Assembly (NCBI RefSeq): GCF_021731785.1
Contig: NZ_JAKFWS010000058.1
Span: 1 to 49,602, forward strand
Direction of reading: 5' to 3'
DNA: 49,602 bases
Source of the DNA: Methylocystis sp.
Lineage (GTDB): Bacteria; Pseudomonadota; Alphaproteobacteria; Rhizobiales; Beijerinckiaceae
Below the pieces are notes generated by a model. It ran no database searches and was not told the origin of the DNA. It saw nothing but the letters and a program-made list of their open reading frames with translations. Shown piece by piece: positions 1 through 8,949 of the stretch (positions within the stretch are counted from its first letter, which is position 1; each line of letters opens with the position of its first letter). The translations under genes and the position numbers were made by a program.

Positions 1-1086
1 CCTCCCGCCCCGCCGCCCGCCTCGATGATCGCGCCGCCGCTGCCTATGGCGGGGCCGCCGCTCGCGTCGTCGGCCGAGTTCGCGGCGCTGCCGCCAGCCG
101 CCGACGGCGTCGAAGGGTCGGTCTCCTTCCCGCCTGCGCCGCCCCCGGCCGAGAAGGCCACGCCGCTGCCGCCGTCGAGACCGGCCAACCTCGCCGAGCT
201 CGCGGACCGGTTCGCGGAGGCCGCCGCGGCGGCGCCAACCGAACAGATGCCTGCCCCAGCGGCGCCGGCGGCCTCGAACGGGCAGCAGCCGACCGGGCCA
301 CAGCAACCGTCGGCGCGCGCCGCTCTGGAAGCCACCCCGTCCGGGCCGGCCGAACCGGCGCAGCCGACCCAAGTGGCGCGCGCCGTCGAGCCGACCTTGC
401 GTCCGGCGCCGGACGAGGCGTTTCAGCAGGAGGCCCCGATCCGTTACGGAATGGGCGACCAGGTGTTCGTGCGGATTTTCAAGCAGGAGGGGCAGCTCGA
501 GCTTTGGCTGAGAAAGAGCAACGCCCGCTTCACGCTCTACAAGACCTACCCGATCTGCAAATGGTCGGGCCGGCTCGGCCCCAAGGTCAAGGAAGCCGAC
601 TACCAGTCGCCGGAAGGCTTCTACAGCGTTTCAGCGAAACAGCTGCATCCCAATTCGAACTATCACCGCGCCTTTAACGTCGGCTATCCCAACGCTTTCG
701 ACCGTCAAAACGGCCGGACCGGCGGCCTCGTCATGGTGCATGGCGCCTGCAAATCGGTCGGCTGTTTCGCCATGACCGACCGCGGCATCGAGGAAATCTA
801 CGCCTTCGTCGAGGCGGCGCTACGCGCTGGGCAGAAGGAAGTGCAACTGCACATCTTCCCCTTCCGGATGACCGAACAGGCGATCGCCCGCGAGACCGGA
901 GGTGGCTGGCTCGCCTTCGTGGGCGCGAGCGGCAACTACGAGCACTGGACCGCCTTCTGGCGAAACCTGAAGGAAGGCTACGACCTGTTCGAACAGTCGG
1001 GCGAGCCGCCGGTGGCCTTCGCCTGCGGCGACCATTACGCCTTCGGCGCCGGCGACACGTCCTGCAAGCGCATCGCCGGCTGGTGA
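1..1086 (+). CDS. YafK-type murein L,D-transpeptidase (5' partial)
   Basis: The frame is open to the left edge, so the true start may lie outside; the first visible ATG is at 25. Counting from that ATG, about 140 residues are Ala/Pro-rich and low-complexity, probably a periplasmic linker. The catalytic domain follows. The YkuD/YafK active-site signature is clear: HGACKSVGC, with His239 and nucleophile Cys247. Enzymes of this family form or cleave 3-3 or lipoprotein-peptidoglycan crosslinks in the periplasm; the YafK subgroup includes the Braun lipoprotein amidase DpaA. The C-terminal 90 residues carry two further Cys (ACGDHYAFGAGDTSC). No signal peptide is visible, which fits a missing N-terminus. 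The fold and catalytic motif are certain enough; the exact substrate is not. Confidence 0.8.
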   Translation, partial: PPAPPPASMIAPPLPMAGPPLASSAEFAALPPAADGVEGSVSFPPAPPPAEKATPLPPSRPANLAELADRFAEAAAAAPTEQMPAPAAPAASNGQQPTGPQQPSARAALEATPSGPAEPAQPTQVARAVEPTLRPAPDEAFQQEAPIRYGMGDQVFVRIFKQEGQLELWLRKSNARFTLYKTYPICKWSGRLGPKVKEADYQSPEGFYSVSAKQLHPNSNYHRAFNVGYPNAFDRQNGRTGGLVMVHGACKSVGCFAMTDRGIEEIYAFVEAALRAGQKEVQLHIFPFRMTEQAIARETGGGWLAFVGASGNYEHWTAFWRNLKEGYDLFEQSGEPPVAFACGDHYAFGAGDTSCKRIAGW

Positions 1087-1200
1087 ATTTAGACGGCTGA
1101 GCCAGGCCCGTTCAGCTTGGCTTAAGCGGCGTCCCGGCAATATGGCGGCACATTCAGCCGCAATCAGCGCCCTGCGGGGCGCATTCAAGGACGCGCCGAC

Positions 1201-1560
1201 ATGCGCCTCGTCACCTGGTCTTTTGTAGGCGCCGCCTGCGCGGCGGCAATGCTCGCTTCGCCGCCCGCCGAATCGGCCAATGTGCCGCTGTGCCTCGCCA
1301 TCGCGCAGAACTACAATAATTGCCTGCGCCAAAACCAGTTCGCCTATCGGCGCGGCTACGGCCACGGCTACCCGGGCGGCCCCTATGGGGACTACGGAGA
1401 CGATGAGCCCTACGGCGGCGACGACGGTCCAGGCTATGGCCCCGGTTATGGCGGGAACGGCCCCGGCTACGGCAGCTATCGTCGCCACGGCTACGAGCGC
1501 GCCAGGGCGGCCTGCGCCGTCTGGTTCGCCCAGATGCAGGCCAGCGGCTGCTTCAACTAG
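1201..1560 (+). CDS. small secreted Gly/Tyr-rich protein, function unknown
   Basis: A 119-residue protein with a clear Sec signal peptide (MRLVTWSFVGAACAAAMLAS, cleavage near PAESA). Residues 55-100 are dominated by Tyr-Gly, Gly-Pro-Gly-Tyr and Tyr-Gly-Asp repeats, so this part is probably disordered. Four Cys lie outside the repeat: one near each end of an N-terminal CLAIAQNYNNC stretch and two at the C-terminus (CAVW..., GCFN). They suggest a small disulfide-closed core. I do not recognise the family. Small YG-rich exported proteins of this kind are common in Rhizobiales. It is followed by a 219-bp gap containing a terminator-like hairpin before rplU. Confidence 0.65.
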   Translation: MRLVTWSFVGAACAAAMLASPPAESANVPLCLAIAQNYNNCLRQNQFAYRRGYGHGYPGGPYGDYGDDEPYGGDDGPGYGPGYGGNGPGYGSYRRHGYERARAACAVWFAQMQASGCFN

Positions 1561-1617
1561 CAGAAGATTTGGCGCGGCCCTCAATGCGACGCGCCATCGG
1601 TTTTCGCCGCCGCCAAT

Positions 1618-1646
1618 TTGACAGCCGCCGCCTTTCGAGAGTAGAT
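1618..1646 (+). promoter_or_regulatory. putative sigma-70 promoter for rplU-rpmA
   Basis: TTGACA at 1618-1623, a 17-bp spacer, then GTAGAT at 1641-1646. The -35 is perfect; the -10 is weak. It would give a leader of about 125 nt ahead of rplU that includes the 1661-1683 hairpin. Pattern match only. Confidence 0.4.
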
Positions 1647-1660
1647 GATCTTCGCTTCGG

Positions 1661-1683
1661 CGCGGCGGTTTCGCCGCGTTTTT
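1661..1683 (+). terminator. hairpin plus T-run: terminator or rplU leader attenuator
   Basis: Perfect 7-bp stem CGCGGCG / CGCCGCG (1661-1667 and 1672-1678) with a GTTT loop and an immediate run of five T. It may end transcription from the secreted-protein gene. If the promoter at 1618 is used, it would instead sit inside the rplU leader as an attenuator. Confidence 0.55.
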
Positions 1684-1779
1684 CGTTTGCGCGTTGCGCA
1701 ATATCGAAGCGAAATAAATCAACTGCCAAGAAGCCGGCCGGCGACGACGCCAGCGTCGGGACGAACACAGGACAAAAAG

Positions 1780-2088
1780 ATGTTCGCAGTCATCAAAACA
1801 GGCGGCAAGCAATATAGCGTCGCCGCCGGGGACGTGATCACCGTCATGGCGCTCGACGGCGCGCCGGGCGACGCCGTCACCTTCGACGAAGTGCTGATGC
1901 TCGGCGGCGACAGCCCCAAGATTGGCGCGCCGACCGTCACGGGCGCCAAAGTGTCCGGCGAGATCGCCGAGCAGACCCGCAGCCCCAAGTCGATCGCCTT
2001 CAAGAAGCGCCGCCGGCAGAATTCAAAGCGCAAGCGCGGTCATCGTCAGGACCTGACGCTGGTAAGGATCACCGCGATCGAGGGCTAA
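1780..2088 (+). CDS. rplU: 50S ribosomal protein L21
   Basis: A 102-residue protein of the usual length, beginning [18 protein letters not shown], the family hallmark. The ATG at 1780 was chosen because everything upstream in the frame lacks L21 similarity. The basic C-terminal half ([16 protein letters not shown]) is the rRNA-binding loop. L21 is an early-assembly protein of the large subunit that binds 23S rRNA near L20. It forms the classic rplU-rpmA pair with the gene 64 bp downstream, followed by obgE as in most bacteria. Confidence 0.97.
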   Translation: MFAVIKTGGKQYSVAAGDVITVMALDGAPGDAVTFDEVLMLGGDSPKIGAPTVTGAKVSGEIAEQTRSPKSIAFKKRRRQNSKRKRGHRQDLTLVRITAIEG

Positions 2089-2152
2089 AGTCCTCTCGCG
2101 ACAGCAGGAACAAAGCGGCGCAGTCGCCGCATAGGACAATCGGAGCGAAACA

Positions 2153-2416
2153 ATGGCTCACAAGAAGGCAGGCGGCTCGTCGCGCAACGGCCGCGATTCG
2201 GACGGCCGGCGCCTCGGCGTCAAGAAATTTGGCGGCGAATCCGTCGTCGGCGGCAACATCATCGTGCGCCAGCGCGGCACCAAATGGCATCCCGGCCGCA
2301 ACGTCGGCATGGGCAAGGACCACACGCTTTTCGCGCTCGTCGACGGCGTCGTCGAATTTAAGTCAAGCGGCGGACGTTCCAGCGTCGCGGTAACGCCGAC
2401 GCCGGCCGCAGAGTAA
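2153..2416 (+). CDS. rpmA: 50S ribosomal protein L27
   Basis: An 87-residue L27 starting [20 protein letters not shown]. Its N-terminal tail reaches toward the peptidyl-transferase centre and begins directly at MAHKKAGG, without the processed extension found in Firmicutes. The core ([19 protein letters not shown]) is intact. It lies 64 bp after rplU and is presumably cotranscribed. The Ala/Pro/Thr-rich C-terminus ([10 protein letters not shown]) is typical of alphaproteobacteria. Confidence 0.97.
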   Translation: MAHKKAGGSSRNGRDSDGRRLGVKKFGGESVVGGNIIVRQRGTKWHPGRNVGMGKDHTLFALVDGVVEFKSSGGRSSVAVTPTPAAE

Positions 2417-2434
2417 GGCGGTAGGGACGACCTG

Positions 2435-2453
2435 CCGCCGATCATATCGGCGG
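2435..2453 (+). terminator. inverted repeat after rpmA
   Basis: Perfect 8-bp arms CCGCCGAT / ATCGGCGG with a CAT loop, 19 bp after the rpmA stop. Only a short T-poor tail (ATTTCGG) follows, so it is a weak terminator or an mRNA 3'-end stabiliser. A second, imperfect GGCGGTAGG/CCTGCCGCC hairpin overlaps it on the left. Confidence 0.4.
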
Positions 2454-2599
2454 ATTTCGGTCGTCTCGACCCGCTTGCTGGCGATCCAGGCGGGAAACGT
2501 TCCAGGCGAGATGTCCGGAAAAGCCGTAACGGCCCGAGAGGGAGAACGCTCCCCTTGACGGCTTAGGCCAGTATTTCCGAATGTCGTTTGGAGCATTGG

Positions 2600-3202
2600 A
2601 TGTTTCCCGAAATCACCCACGACGACGTTTTCCGGCTCGAAACCGAGCGGCTGTGGCTACGTTGGCCGCGCGCGACCGACGCCGACGAGATTCGCCGGCA
2701 CGCCGGCGATCCCGACGTCGCGTTGATGACGGCGAGCATTCCGCACCCTTACGAAGCGCATGACGCCGACGCCTTCATCAAATCAGCGCGCCTGGAGAAC
2801 GCCGCCGGCGGCGGGCTGCATCTCGTCGTCACCCCCAAAAACCGGCCGGACGAGTCGATCGGCCTCGTCAGCCTGCACGGGGCCGACCGCCGCGGCGCAG
2901 CGACGCTCGGCTTTTGGCTCGGCAAGCCCTATTGGGGGCATGGCTTCACGACCGAGGCGGCAAGGGCGCTGATCGACCTTGCCTTTGGAATCACGTCGCT
3001 GGACCGGATCGTGTCGTCGGCGCGGCCGGACAACGCGTTTTCCTTGCACATCCATGAGAAGCTCGGATTTCGGCGGACGGGGCGCGGCATGCTGCCGGCG
3101 CCGGCGCGCGGCGGCGAAATCGAAGTGGAGCTGTTCGAATTGAAGCGCGGCGAAGCGCACACCCTGTTCGGCGCGCGCCGGCCGCGTTTTCCTTCGACAT
3201 GA
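2600..3202 (+). CDS. GNAT-family N-acetyltransferase
   Basis: A 200-residue protein of the RimJ/RimL-like GNAT class. It opens with the usual strand-helix pattern ([19 protein letters not shown]). Acetyl-CoA-binding segments include [22 protein letters not shown], a variant of the Q/RxxGxG/A loop, and [19 protein letters not shown] near the C-terminus. The ATG at 2600 has a GGAG six bases upstream, better supported than the in-frame TTG at 2588. It sits between rpmA and obgE, as a GNAT gene does in many Rhizobiales. The substrate (protein N-terminus or small molecule) cannot be told from sequence. Confidence 0.85.
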   Translation: MFPEITHDDVFRLETERLWLRWPRATDADEIRRHAGDPDVALMTASIPHPYEAHDADAFIKSARLENAAGGGLHLVVTPKNRPDESIGLVSLHGADRRGAATLGFWLGKPYWGHGFTTEAARALIDLAFGITSLDRIVSSARPDNAFSLHIHEKLGFRRTGRGMLPAPARGGEIEVELFELKRGEAHTLFGARRPRFPST

Positions 3203-3209
3203 GCGGAAA

Positions 3210-4277
3210 ATGAAATTTCTCGATCAGGCGCGCGTTTACGTCCGTTCCGGCGATGGCGGCGCCGGAAGCGTCTCGTTTAGGCGCGAGAAATTCATCGAAT
3301 TCGGCGGGCCGGACGGCGGCGACGGCGGGCGTGGCGGCGATGTCGTCGCTCTGTGCGTCGAGGGGCTGAACACACTGATCGACTATCGCTATCAGCAGCA
3401 TTTCAAGGCCAAGACCGGCGGACACGGCATGGGCAAGAACCGCGCCGGCGGGCGCGGCGCCGACGCCGTGTTGAAGCTGCCGGTCGGCACGCAGATTTTC
3501 GAAGAGGACGAGGAAACGCTCATCGCCGACATGACCGAGGTTGGCCAGCGCGTCGTCATCTGCAAGGGCGGCAACGGCGGCTTCGGCAACGCCCATTTCA
3601 CCACCTCGACTAATCGCGCGCCGCGGCGCGCCAATCCGGGCCAGCAAGGCGAAGAGCGCACCATCGTCCTGCGGCTGAAACTGATCGCCGACGCCGGGCT
3701 CATCGGCCTGCCGAACGCCGGCAAATCAACCTTCCTCGCCACGGTGACGGCGGCAAAACCCAAGATCGCCGATTATCCCTTCACCACGCTTCACCCCGGG
3801 CTCGGAGTCGTGCGCAGCGACGACAGGGAATTCGTGCTGGCGGATATCCCTGGTCTGATCGAAGGCGCGCATGAGGGTCACGGACTCGGCGATCGCTTTC
3901 TCGGCCATGTCGAGCGCTGCCGGGCGCTCCTTCATCTCATCGACGCGACTGGCGAACACGCCGGCAGGGATTACAAGATCGTCCGGGCCGAACTCGCGGC
4001 CTATGGCGCTGGTCTCGCTGAAAAGCCCGAAATCGTTGCACTTTCCAAGATCGACGCGGTAGATGCGGATCTGCTCAGGAAGCAGCGGGAGCGACTGAAA
4101 CGGGCGATCGCTTCGGCCGGGCCCAACGGGGCCGCCGCGCGGCAGGCGGCGCCCCTGCTTATCTCGTCGGCGAGCGGCGCCGGCGTTAAGGAGGCGCTGC
4201 GCGCGCTGTTTGACGCCGTCGAAGCGCAAAGGGCTCTCGAGCGCGCGCCAGAAGAAGAGCGGCCCTGGAGCCCCTGA
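3210..4277 (+). CDS. obgE: Obg GTPase, ribosome assembly and stress
   Basis: 355 residues. Residues 1 to about 158 form the Gly-rich Obg fold ([23 protein letters not shown]). The G domain follows: G1 at [10 protein letters not shown] (near residue 166), G3 at [12 protein letters not shown], and a G4 reading SKID in place of canonical NKxD. Obg/CgtA proteins associate with the 50S subunit and are essential for late large-subunit assembly, and in Caulobacter for cell-cycle progression. The gene starts 8 bp after the GNAT stop and looks cotranscribed. The C-terminus is short, lacking the extended OCT domain of Gram-positive Obg. Confidence 0.96.
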   Translation: MKFLDQARVYVRSGDGGAGSVSFRREKFIEFGGPDGGDGGRGGDVVALCVEGLNTLIDYRYQQHFKAKTGGHGMGKNRAGGRGADAVLKLPVGTQIFEEDEETLIADMTEVGQRVVICKGGNGGFGNAHFTTSTNRAPRRANPGQQGEERTIVLRLKLIADAGLIGLPNAGKSTFLATVTAAKPKIADYPFTTLHPGLGVVRSDDREFVLADIPGLIEGAHEGHGLGDRFLGHVERCRALLHLIDATGEHAGRDYKIVRAELAAYGAGLAEKPEIVALSKIDAVDADLLRKQRERLKRAIASAGPNGAAARQAAPLLISSASGAGVKEALRALFDAVEAQRALERAPEEERPWSP

Positions 4278-4388
4278 TATCGACCAACATGTCACTCGCC
4301 TTGATCGGGGCGGTCTTGTTTGTCAGAAGTCGGAGTCGCTTGACGCCTTCGTGATTCGTCGCGGGGCCGCAAACGGGACGAGGCCTCT

Positions 4389-5261
4389 ATGGCGACTGCT
4401 TGCACGAATGGGCTCGACACGGGTTTCGTCGACCTCGGCTATATGAAAGTCGCCGTTCTTGGCGTGGTTCAGGGCATCACCGAGCTGCTGCCGATCTCCT
4501 CGACCGCGCATATGCGCATCGTGCCGGCGCTGCTCGGCTGGAAGGATCCCGGCTCCGCCTTCTCGGCCGCAATGCAGCTCGCGGCGCTCGCCGCCGTCGT
4601 CAGCTATTTCTGGAGCGACATCCGCGCGCTCGCCGAGGGGTCGGTGCGGGCGCTCGTGCGGCGCGATTTCAGCGACTGGACCTTGCGCTTCGTCATTTGG
4701 ATAGCGCTTGCGACCGTCCCGATCGGCATCGCCGGCCTCGCGCTGTCGCATACGCTTAACACCTGCGGCTCGCCGTTGCGCACGCTGCCCGTGATCGGCA
4801 TTTCCTGCATCGTCATGGCGGCGCTGCTCGCCATCGCGGAGCTCTATTGCAATCACAAGCGCACGCTCGAACATGTCAGCCTCAAGGACGCGATGATCGT
4901 CGGCTTCGCCCAGGTCGGCGCGCTCATTCCCGGCGTCTCGCGCTCGGGCTCGACTCTGACCGCGGCGCTCTTTCTGGACCTGAAGCGCGAAGAAGCGGCG
5001 CGGTTTTCGTTTCTTCTCGGCCTCCCGGCGATCGCCCTCGCGGGGCTGAAGGAATTATGGGAGTTGCACAAGGCGCAGCTCGATTTCCACGGCTGGGCGG
5101 TGCTGACGCTGGGGCTCTTCGTCGCGTCGCTCTCCGCCTTTGTCGCGATCTGGGGCCTGCTGCGGATTTTGGAACGCTACTCCGCTTGGCCCTTCGTCTT
5201 CTATCGCGCCTTCATCGGAATCGCGCTGCTTGTGGGGTTCTACGCGGGCTTTCTCGCATAG
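4389..5261 (+). CDS. uppP: undecaprenyl-diphosphate phosphatase
   Basis: A 290-residue polytopic membrane protein. The two family signatures are present: VQGITELLPISSTAHMRIVP, with the catalytic Glu and His, and LIPGVSRSGSTLTAALFLDL, with the phosphate-binding Arg/Ser. UppP (BacA) dephosphorylates C55-PP in the membrane to recycle the lipid carrier for peptidoglycan and O-antigen; overexpression gives bacitracin resistance. Residues 1-18 precede the usual start of the family, so an alternative ATG at 4443 (MKVAVLGVV) is possible. The ATG at 4389 has only a weak AGG upstream. The gene is convergent with ccrM. Confidence 0.94.
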   Translation: MATACTNGLDTGFVDLGYMKVAVLGVVQGITELLPISSTAHMRIVPALLGWKDPGSAFSAAMQLAALAAVVSYFWSDIRALAEGSVRALVRRDFSDWTLRFVIWIALATVPIGIAGLALSHTLNTCGSPLRTLPVIGISCIVMAALLAIAELYCNHKRTLEHVSLKDAMIVGFAQVGALIPGVSRSGSTLTAALFLDLKREEAARFSFLLGLPAIALAGLKELWELHKAQLDFHGWAVLTLGLFVASLSAFVAIWGLLRILERYSAWPFVFYRAFIGIALLVGFYAGFLA

Positions 5262-5267
5262 CGCTTA

Positions 5268-5290
5268 ACCCTCTCCCTCTAGGAGAGGGT
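5268..5290. terminator. palindrome between convergent uppP and ccrM
   Basis: Perfect 9-bp arms ACCCTCTCC / GGAGAGGGT with a CTCTA loop, lying in the 31-bp gap between the two convergent stop codons. There is no T-run on either side. It resembles the widespread CCCTCTCC dispersed palindrome and may act as a bidirectional 3'-end structure. Confidence 0.45.
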
Positions 5291-5292
5291 GG

Positions 5293-6528
<1,236 letters not shown>

Positions 6529-6611
6529 TTAGATCGGGGAAAAACCAACGTCTCTTTTTCGAACGGAAGTCTTAAGGAAGTAAAAATCTTAGCAAAATCT
6601 TGACAAGACCC

Positions 6612-7223
6612 TCACGCCTCGCGCACCGGCGAAAAGCTCGTCCGATGCGCCGGGCTCGCGCCGTGGAGCGCGAGCGCTTCGAGGTGATGCTGCACGGCGT
6701 AGCCGGCGTTGGTCTCAAAACCATATTGCGGATAATGAGCCGCGAGACGGCGCATCATGGCGTCGCGCGCGACCTTGGCGACGATCGAGGCGGCAGCGAT
6801 GGAAAGCGCCGTGGCGTCGCCCTTGACGATCATCTGGCAGGGGCAGTTAACCGGCGGCCGGTCATTGCCGTCGACGAGGAGATAGGCCGGCGCCCGGGAC
6901 AGGCCGGCGACGGCGCGGGCCATCGCCGCGAGCGAAGCTTGGCGAATATTGATGCGATCGATCTCGGCCGCGGTGACGAAGGCGACGCTGACGGCGAGCG
7001 CGCTGGCCATGATCCGCTCGAAGGCTTCTTCCCGCTGCGCTTGGTTCAATGCCTTGGAATCATCGAGGCCTCGCGGCCGTCGATCGGGATCGAGAATCAC
7101 CGCCGCCGCCGCGACCGGCCCTGCGAGCGGCCCGCGGCCGACTTCGTCGACGCCGGCGATCGGCCAGACGCCCCTGCGGCGCAATTGGCCCTCCAGCCGA
7201 AAACTGACCCCGCTGGCCGTCAC
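6612..7223 (-). CDS. rnhB: ribonuclease HII
   Basis: About 203 residues. RNase HII signatures are visible: [14 protein letters not shown], with the first two catalytic acids; LVDGNDRP; and [14 protein letters not shown]. It removes ribonucleotides from DNA and degrades RNA in RNA-DNA hybrids. The GTG at 7223 is preferred because AGGAG lies five bases upstream; the TTG one codon earlier would be only two bases from it. It sits between the radical SAM gene (177 bp upstream) and ccrM (137 bp downstream), an order seen in other Rhizobiales. Confidence 0.95.
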   Translation of the reverse strand: MTASGVSFRLEGQLRRRGVWPIAGVDEVGRGPLAGPVAAAAVILDPDRRPRGLDDSKALNQAQREEAFERIMASALAVSVAFVTAAEIDRINIRQASLAAMARAVAGLSRAPAYLLVDGNDRPPVNCPCQMIVKGDATALSIAAASIVAKVARDAMMRRLAAHYPQYGFETNAGYAVQHHLEALALHGASPAHRTSFSPVREA

Positions 7224-7399
7224 CAAAGCTCCTCTCGGCCGATCGCTGGCGGTCTGCGCTACGTCCGGCGTGGAGCGCTAGGCCGCGCTGCGAATAAAGC
7301 GCGGAAGGCGGCCGGCTGACAACCCGCCTGCGGCGGGGTCCAAAAAAAATTCTCGGGAGGCGGCTCAACGGCCTGGCGCTAAGCGCCCGAAAAATTCGC

Positions 7400-8542
7400 T
7401 CAGAAAAGGCTGAGCTGCTGCGCGGCGCGGCGCGGCGGCTCGAACAAATCGGTTCGCAATTTTGTTTTCTGCGAGAAGCCGAGCCGCGCGGCCGCGAGTT
7501 CAAAACGCCGGCCGATCATCCAGGCGTAGGGCCCTTCGCCTTTCATCCGGGTCCCGAAGGAAGAATCATAAAGCTTGCCGTCGCGGGTCGAGCGCACGAG
7601 CGCCAGGGCGCGGCGCGCTTTGTCAGGAAAATGCGCCACCAGCCATTCGGTGAAGAGATCGCGCAATTCGAGCGGCAGCCGCAGCAGCACATAGCCGGCC
7701 TCGCGCGCGCCGGCGGCGTGCGCCCGCATCAAAATTTTCTCGATCTCGTCATCATTGATGGCGGGAATGATCGGCGCCGTCATCACCGCCGTCGGCACGC
7801 CGGCTGCGCTGAGCTGCGCGATGGCGTCAAGCCGCAGCTCTGGGGTGGCGGCGCGCGGCTCCATAACGCGCGCCAGCCTGCGGTCGAGAGTCGTCACCGA
7901 GATCGCGACCTTCGCGAGGCCCTTGGCCGCCATCGGCGCAAGCAGATCGAGGTCGCGCAGCACGAGCGCGGACTTCGTGACAATGCCGACTGGATGATTG
8001 GCGCGCGCCAGCACTTCGAGGATTGAACGCATCACGCGATGGCTCTTCTCGGCAGGCTGATAGGGATCGGTGTTGGTGCCGATGGCGATCGTCTTCGGCA
8101 CATAGCCTGGCGCCGACAATTCGCGTTCGAGAAGCTGCGCCGCGCCTTCCTTGACGAAGATCTCGGTCTCGAAATCGAGGTCGGGCGAGAAGCCCATATA
8201 GGCGTGCGTCGGCCGCGCGAAACAATAGACGCAGCCGTGTTCGCAGCCGCGATAGGGATTGATCGACCGGTCGAAGGAAATATCGGGCGAATCATTCCTG
8301 GTGATGATCGTGCGCGGCTTCTCGACGTGGAAATTGGTCTTGAGCGCCTGCAGGCTCTCGAGCGACCCCCAGCCGTCGTCGGCCTCCTCGCGCGTCTCCT
8401 TCTCGAAACGGCTGCTGCGCTTCGACAGCGTCCCACGTCCGCGGCGGCGCTCGGCGTCGATCAACGCGCCGACGTTCGCCTGGCCAAGGCGGCCAATCTG
8501 GCGACCGAGCGCCTCGGATGAAACGTCAGCCACGCGAGACAT
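7400..8542 (-). CDS. PA0069-family radical SAM protein
   Basis: 380 residues. The radical SAM cluster motif CEHGCVYC (CxxxCxxC) begins near residue 104 and is followed by FARPTHAYMG. The rest matches the PA0069/Rv2578c family, which is related to spore photoproduct lyase (TNTDPYQPAEKSHRVMRS, ITVTTLD-like and APIIPAINDDEI segments). The reaction of this family has not been established, although SplB relatives repair DNA photolesions. A LexA-type box 180 bp upstream would fit a DNA-damage role. The first 50 residues are basic and less conserved. It is the first gene of a likely minus-strand unit with rnhB and ccrM. Confidence 0.88.
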   Translation of the reverse strand: MSRVADVSSEALGRQIGRLGQANVGALIDAERRRGRGTLSKRSSRFEKETREEADDGWGSLESLQALKTNFHVEKPRTIITRNDSPDISFDRSINPYRGCEHGCVYCFARPTHAYMGFSPDLDFETEIFVKEGAAQLLERELSAPGYVPKTIAIGTNTDPYQPAEKSHRVMRSILEVLARANHPVGIVTKSALVLRDLDLLAPMAAKGLAKVAISVTTLDRRLARVMEPRAATPELRLDAIAQLSAAGVPTAVMTAPIIPAINDDEIEKILMRAHAAGAREAGYVLLRLPLELRDLFTEWLVAHFPDKARRALALVRSTRDGKLYDSSFGTRMKGEGPYAWMIGRRFELAAARLGFSQKTKLRTDLFEPPRRAAQQLSLF

Positions 8543-8571
8543 TGCGGACTCCGACTTTTTGAAAGGAACAA

Positions 8572-8611
8572 GGGAGGCCGCGCTGACGCATGAACTTCGA
8601 CGCGGCCTCCC
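8572..8611 (-). promoter_or_regulatory. perfect 11-bp hairpin in the radical SAM gene leader
   Basis: Arms GGGAGGCCGCG (8572-8582) and CGCGGCCTCCC (8601-8611) are exact complements around an 18-nt loop. The structure lies 30-69 bases upstream of the radical SAM ATG. On the minus strand it is followed by TTGTTCCTTTC, a loose U-rich stretch, so it could be an attenuator or a translational control element. Confidence 0.5.
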
Positions 8612-8721
8612 GACGACAAACGCAACGCAACGCTACTCATCCGGCTCGACGCCAGACGCCTTTGGGGACTCGCTGCTCTTCTCCGGCTCGAGCGGCCGAA
8701 TAGGAACACAACGCGAATATG

Positions 8722-8736
8722 GAACATATATAGAAC
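8722..8736 (-). promoter_or_regulatory. LexA-type SOS box (GTTC-N7-GTTC)
   Basis: Reads GAAC-ATATATA-GAAC on the plus strand, which is GTTC-N7-GTTC on the minus strand. This is the exact alphaproteobacterial LexA consensus. The divergent side has no gene starting nearby, so the only candidate target is the radical SAM (rnhB, ccrM) unit beginning at 8542. Confidence 0.6.
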
Positions 8737-8949
8737 GAACGCAAGAGCTACCGAGCGCAAAAAGACACGGCGGTCGGGGCAAAATTTCCCTTCCCTGGGA
8801 GCGGCCTAAGGCCGCGCCTCAAAGGACGAGGAAACTTACAGCGTCTTCTGGAATTCGCGCTCGTCCTTCGAGACGGCCTTCGAGGCCTGATCGGGATGAG
8901 GGCGAGGACGGCCGTCGTTCCGCCGACTTCATGCGAAAATGCGTGCCCC

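Larger units (their letters stand above)
8543..8949. other. 407-bp intergenic region with regulatory sites
   Basis: Lies downstream of hss and upstream of the radical SAM gene. It holds a perfect 11-bp hairpin (8572-8611) and a LexA-type box (8722-8736). On the minus strand, a short open frame ending at 8838 reads QASKAVSKDEREFQKTL. It looks gene-like at its end but has no start codon after the preceding stop, so it is not annotated as a gene. Confidence 0.6.

Noticed and set aside
7322..7365. Hairpin with a run of A, considered as a terminator
   Set aside because: On the plus strand A rather than T follows the stem, and on the minus strand the T-run precedes it, so it cannot act as an intrinsic terminator in either direction.
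8461..8760. 99-codon minus-strand frame across the LexA box and the radical SAM start
   Set aside because: Starts upstream in regulatory sequence, overlaps the confirmed gene out of frame and has no domain.
8838..8930. Short minus-strand frame ending QASKAVSKDEREFQKTL
   Set aside because: The end looks protein-like, but a TGA lies just upstream with no start codon after it. It could be a gene remnant, too weak to list.
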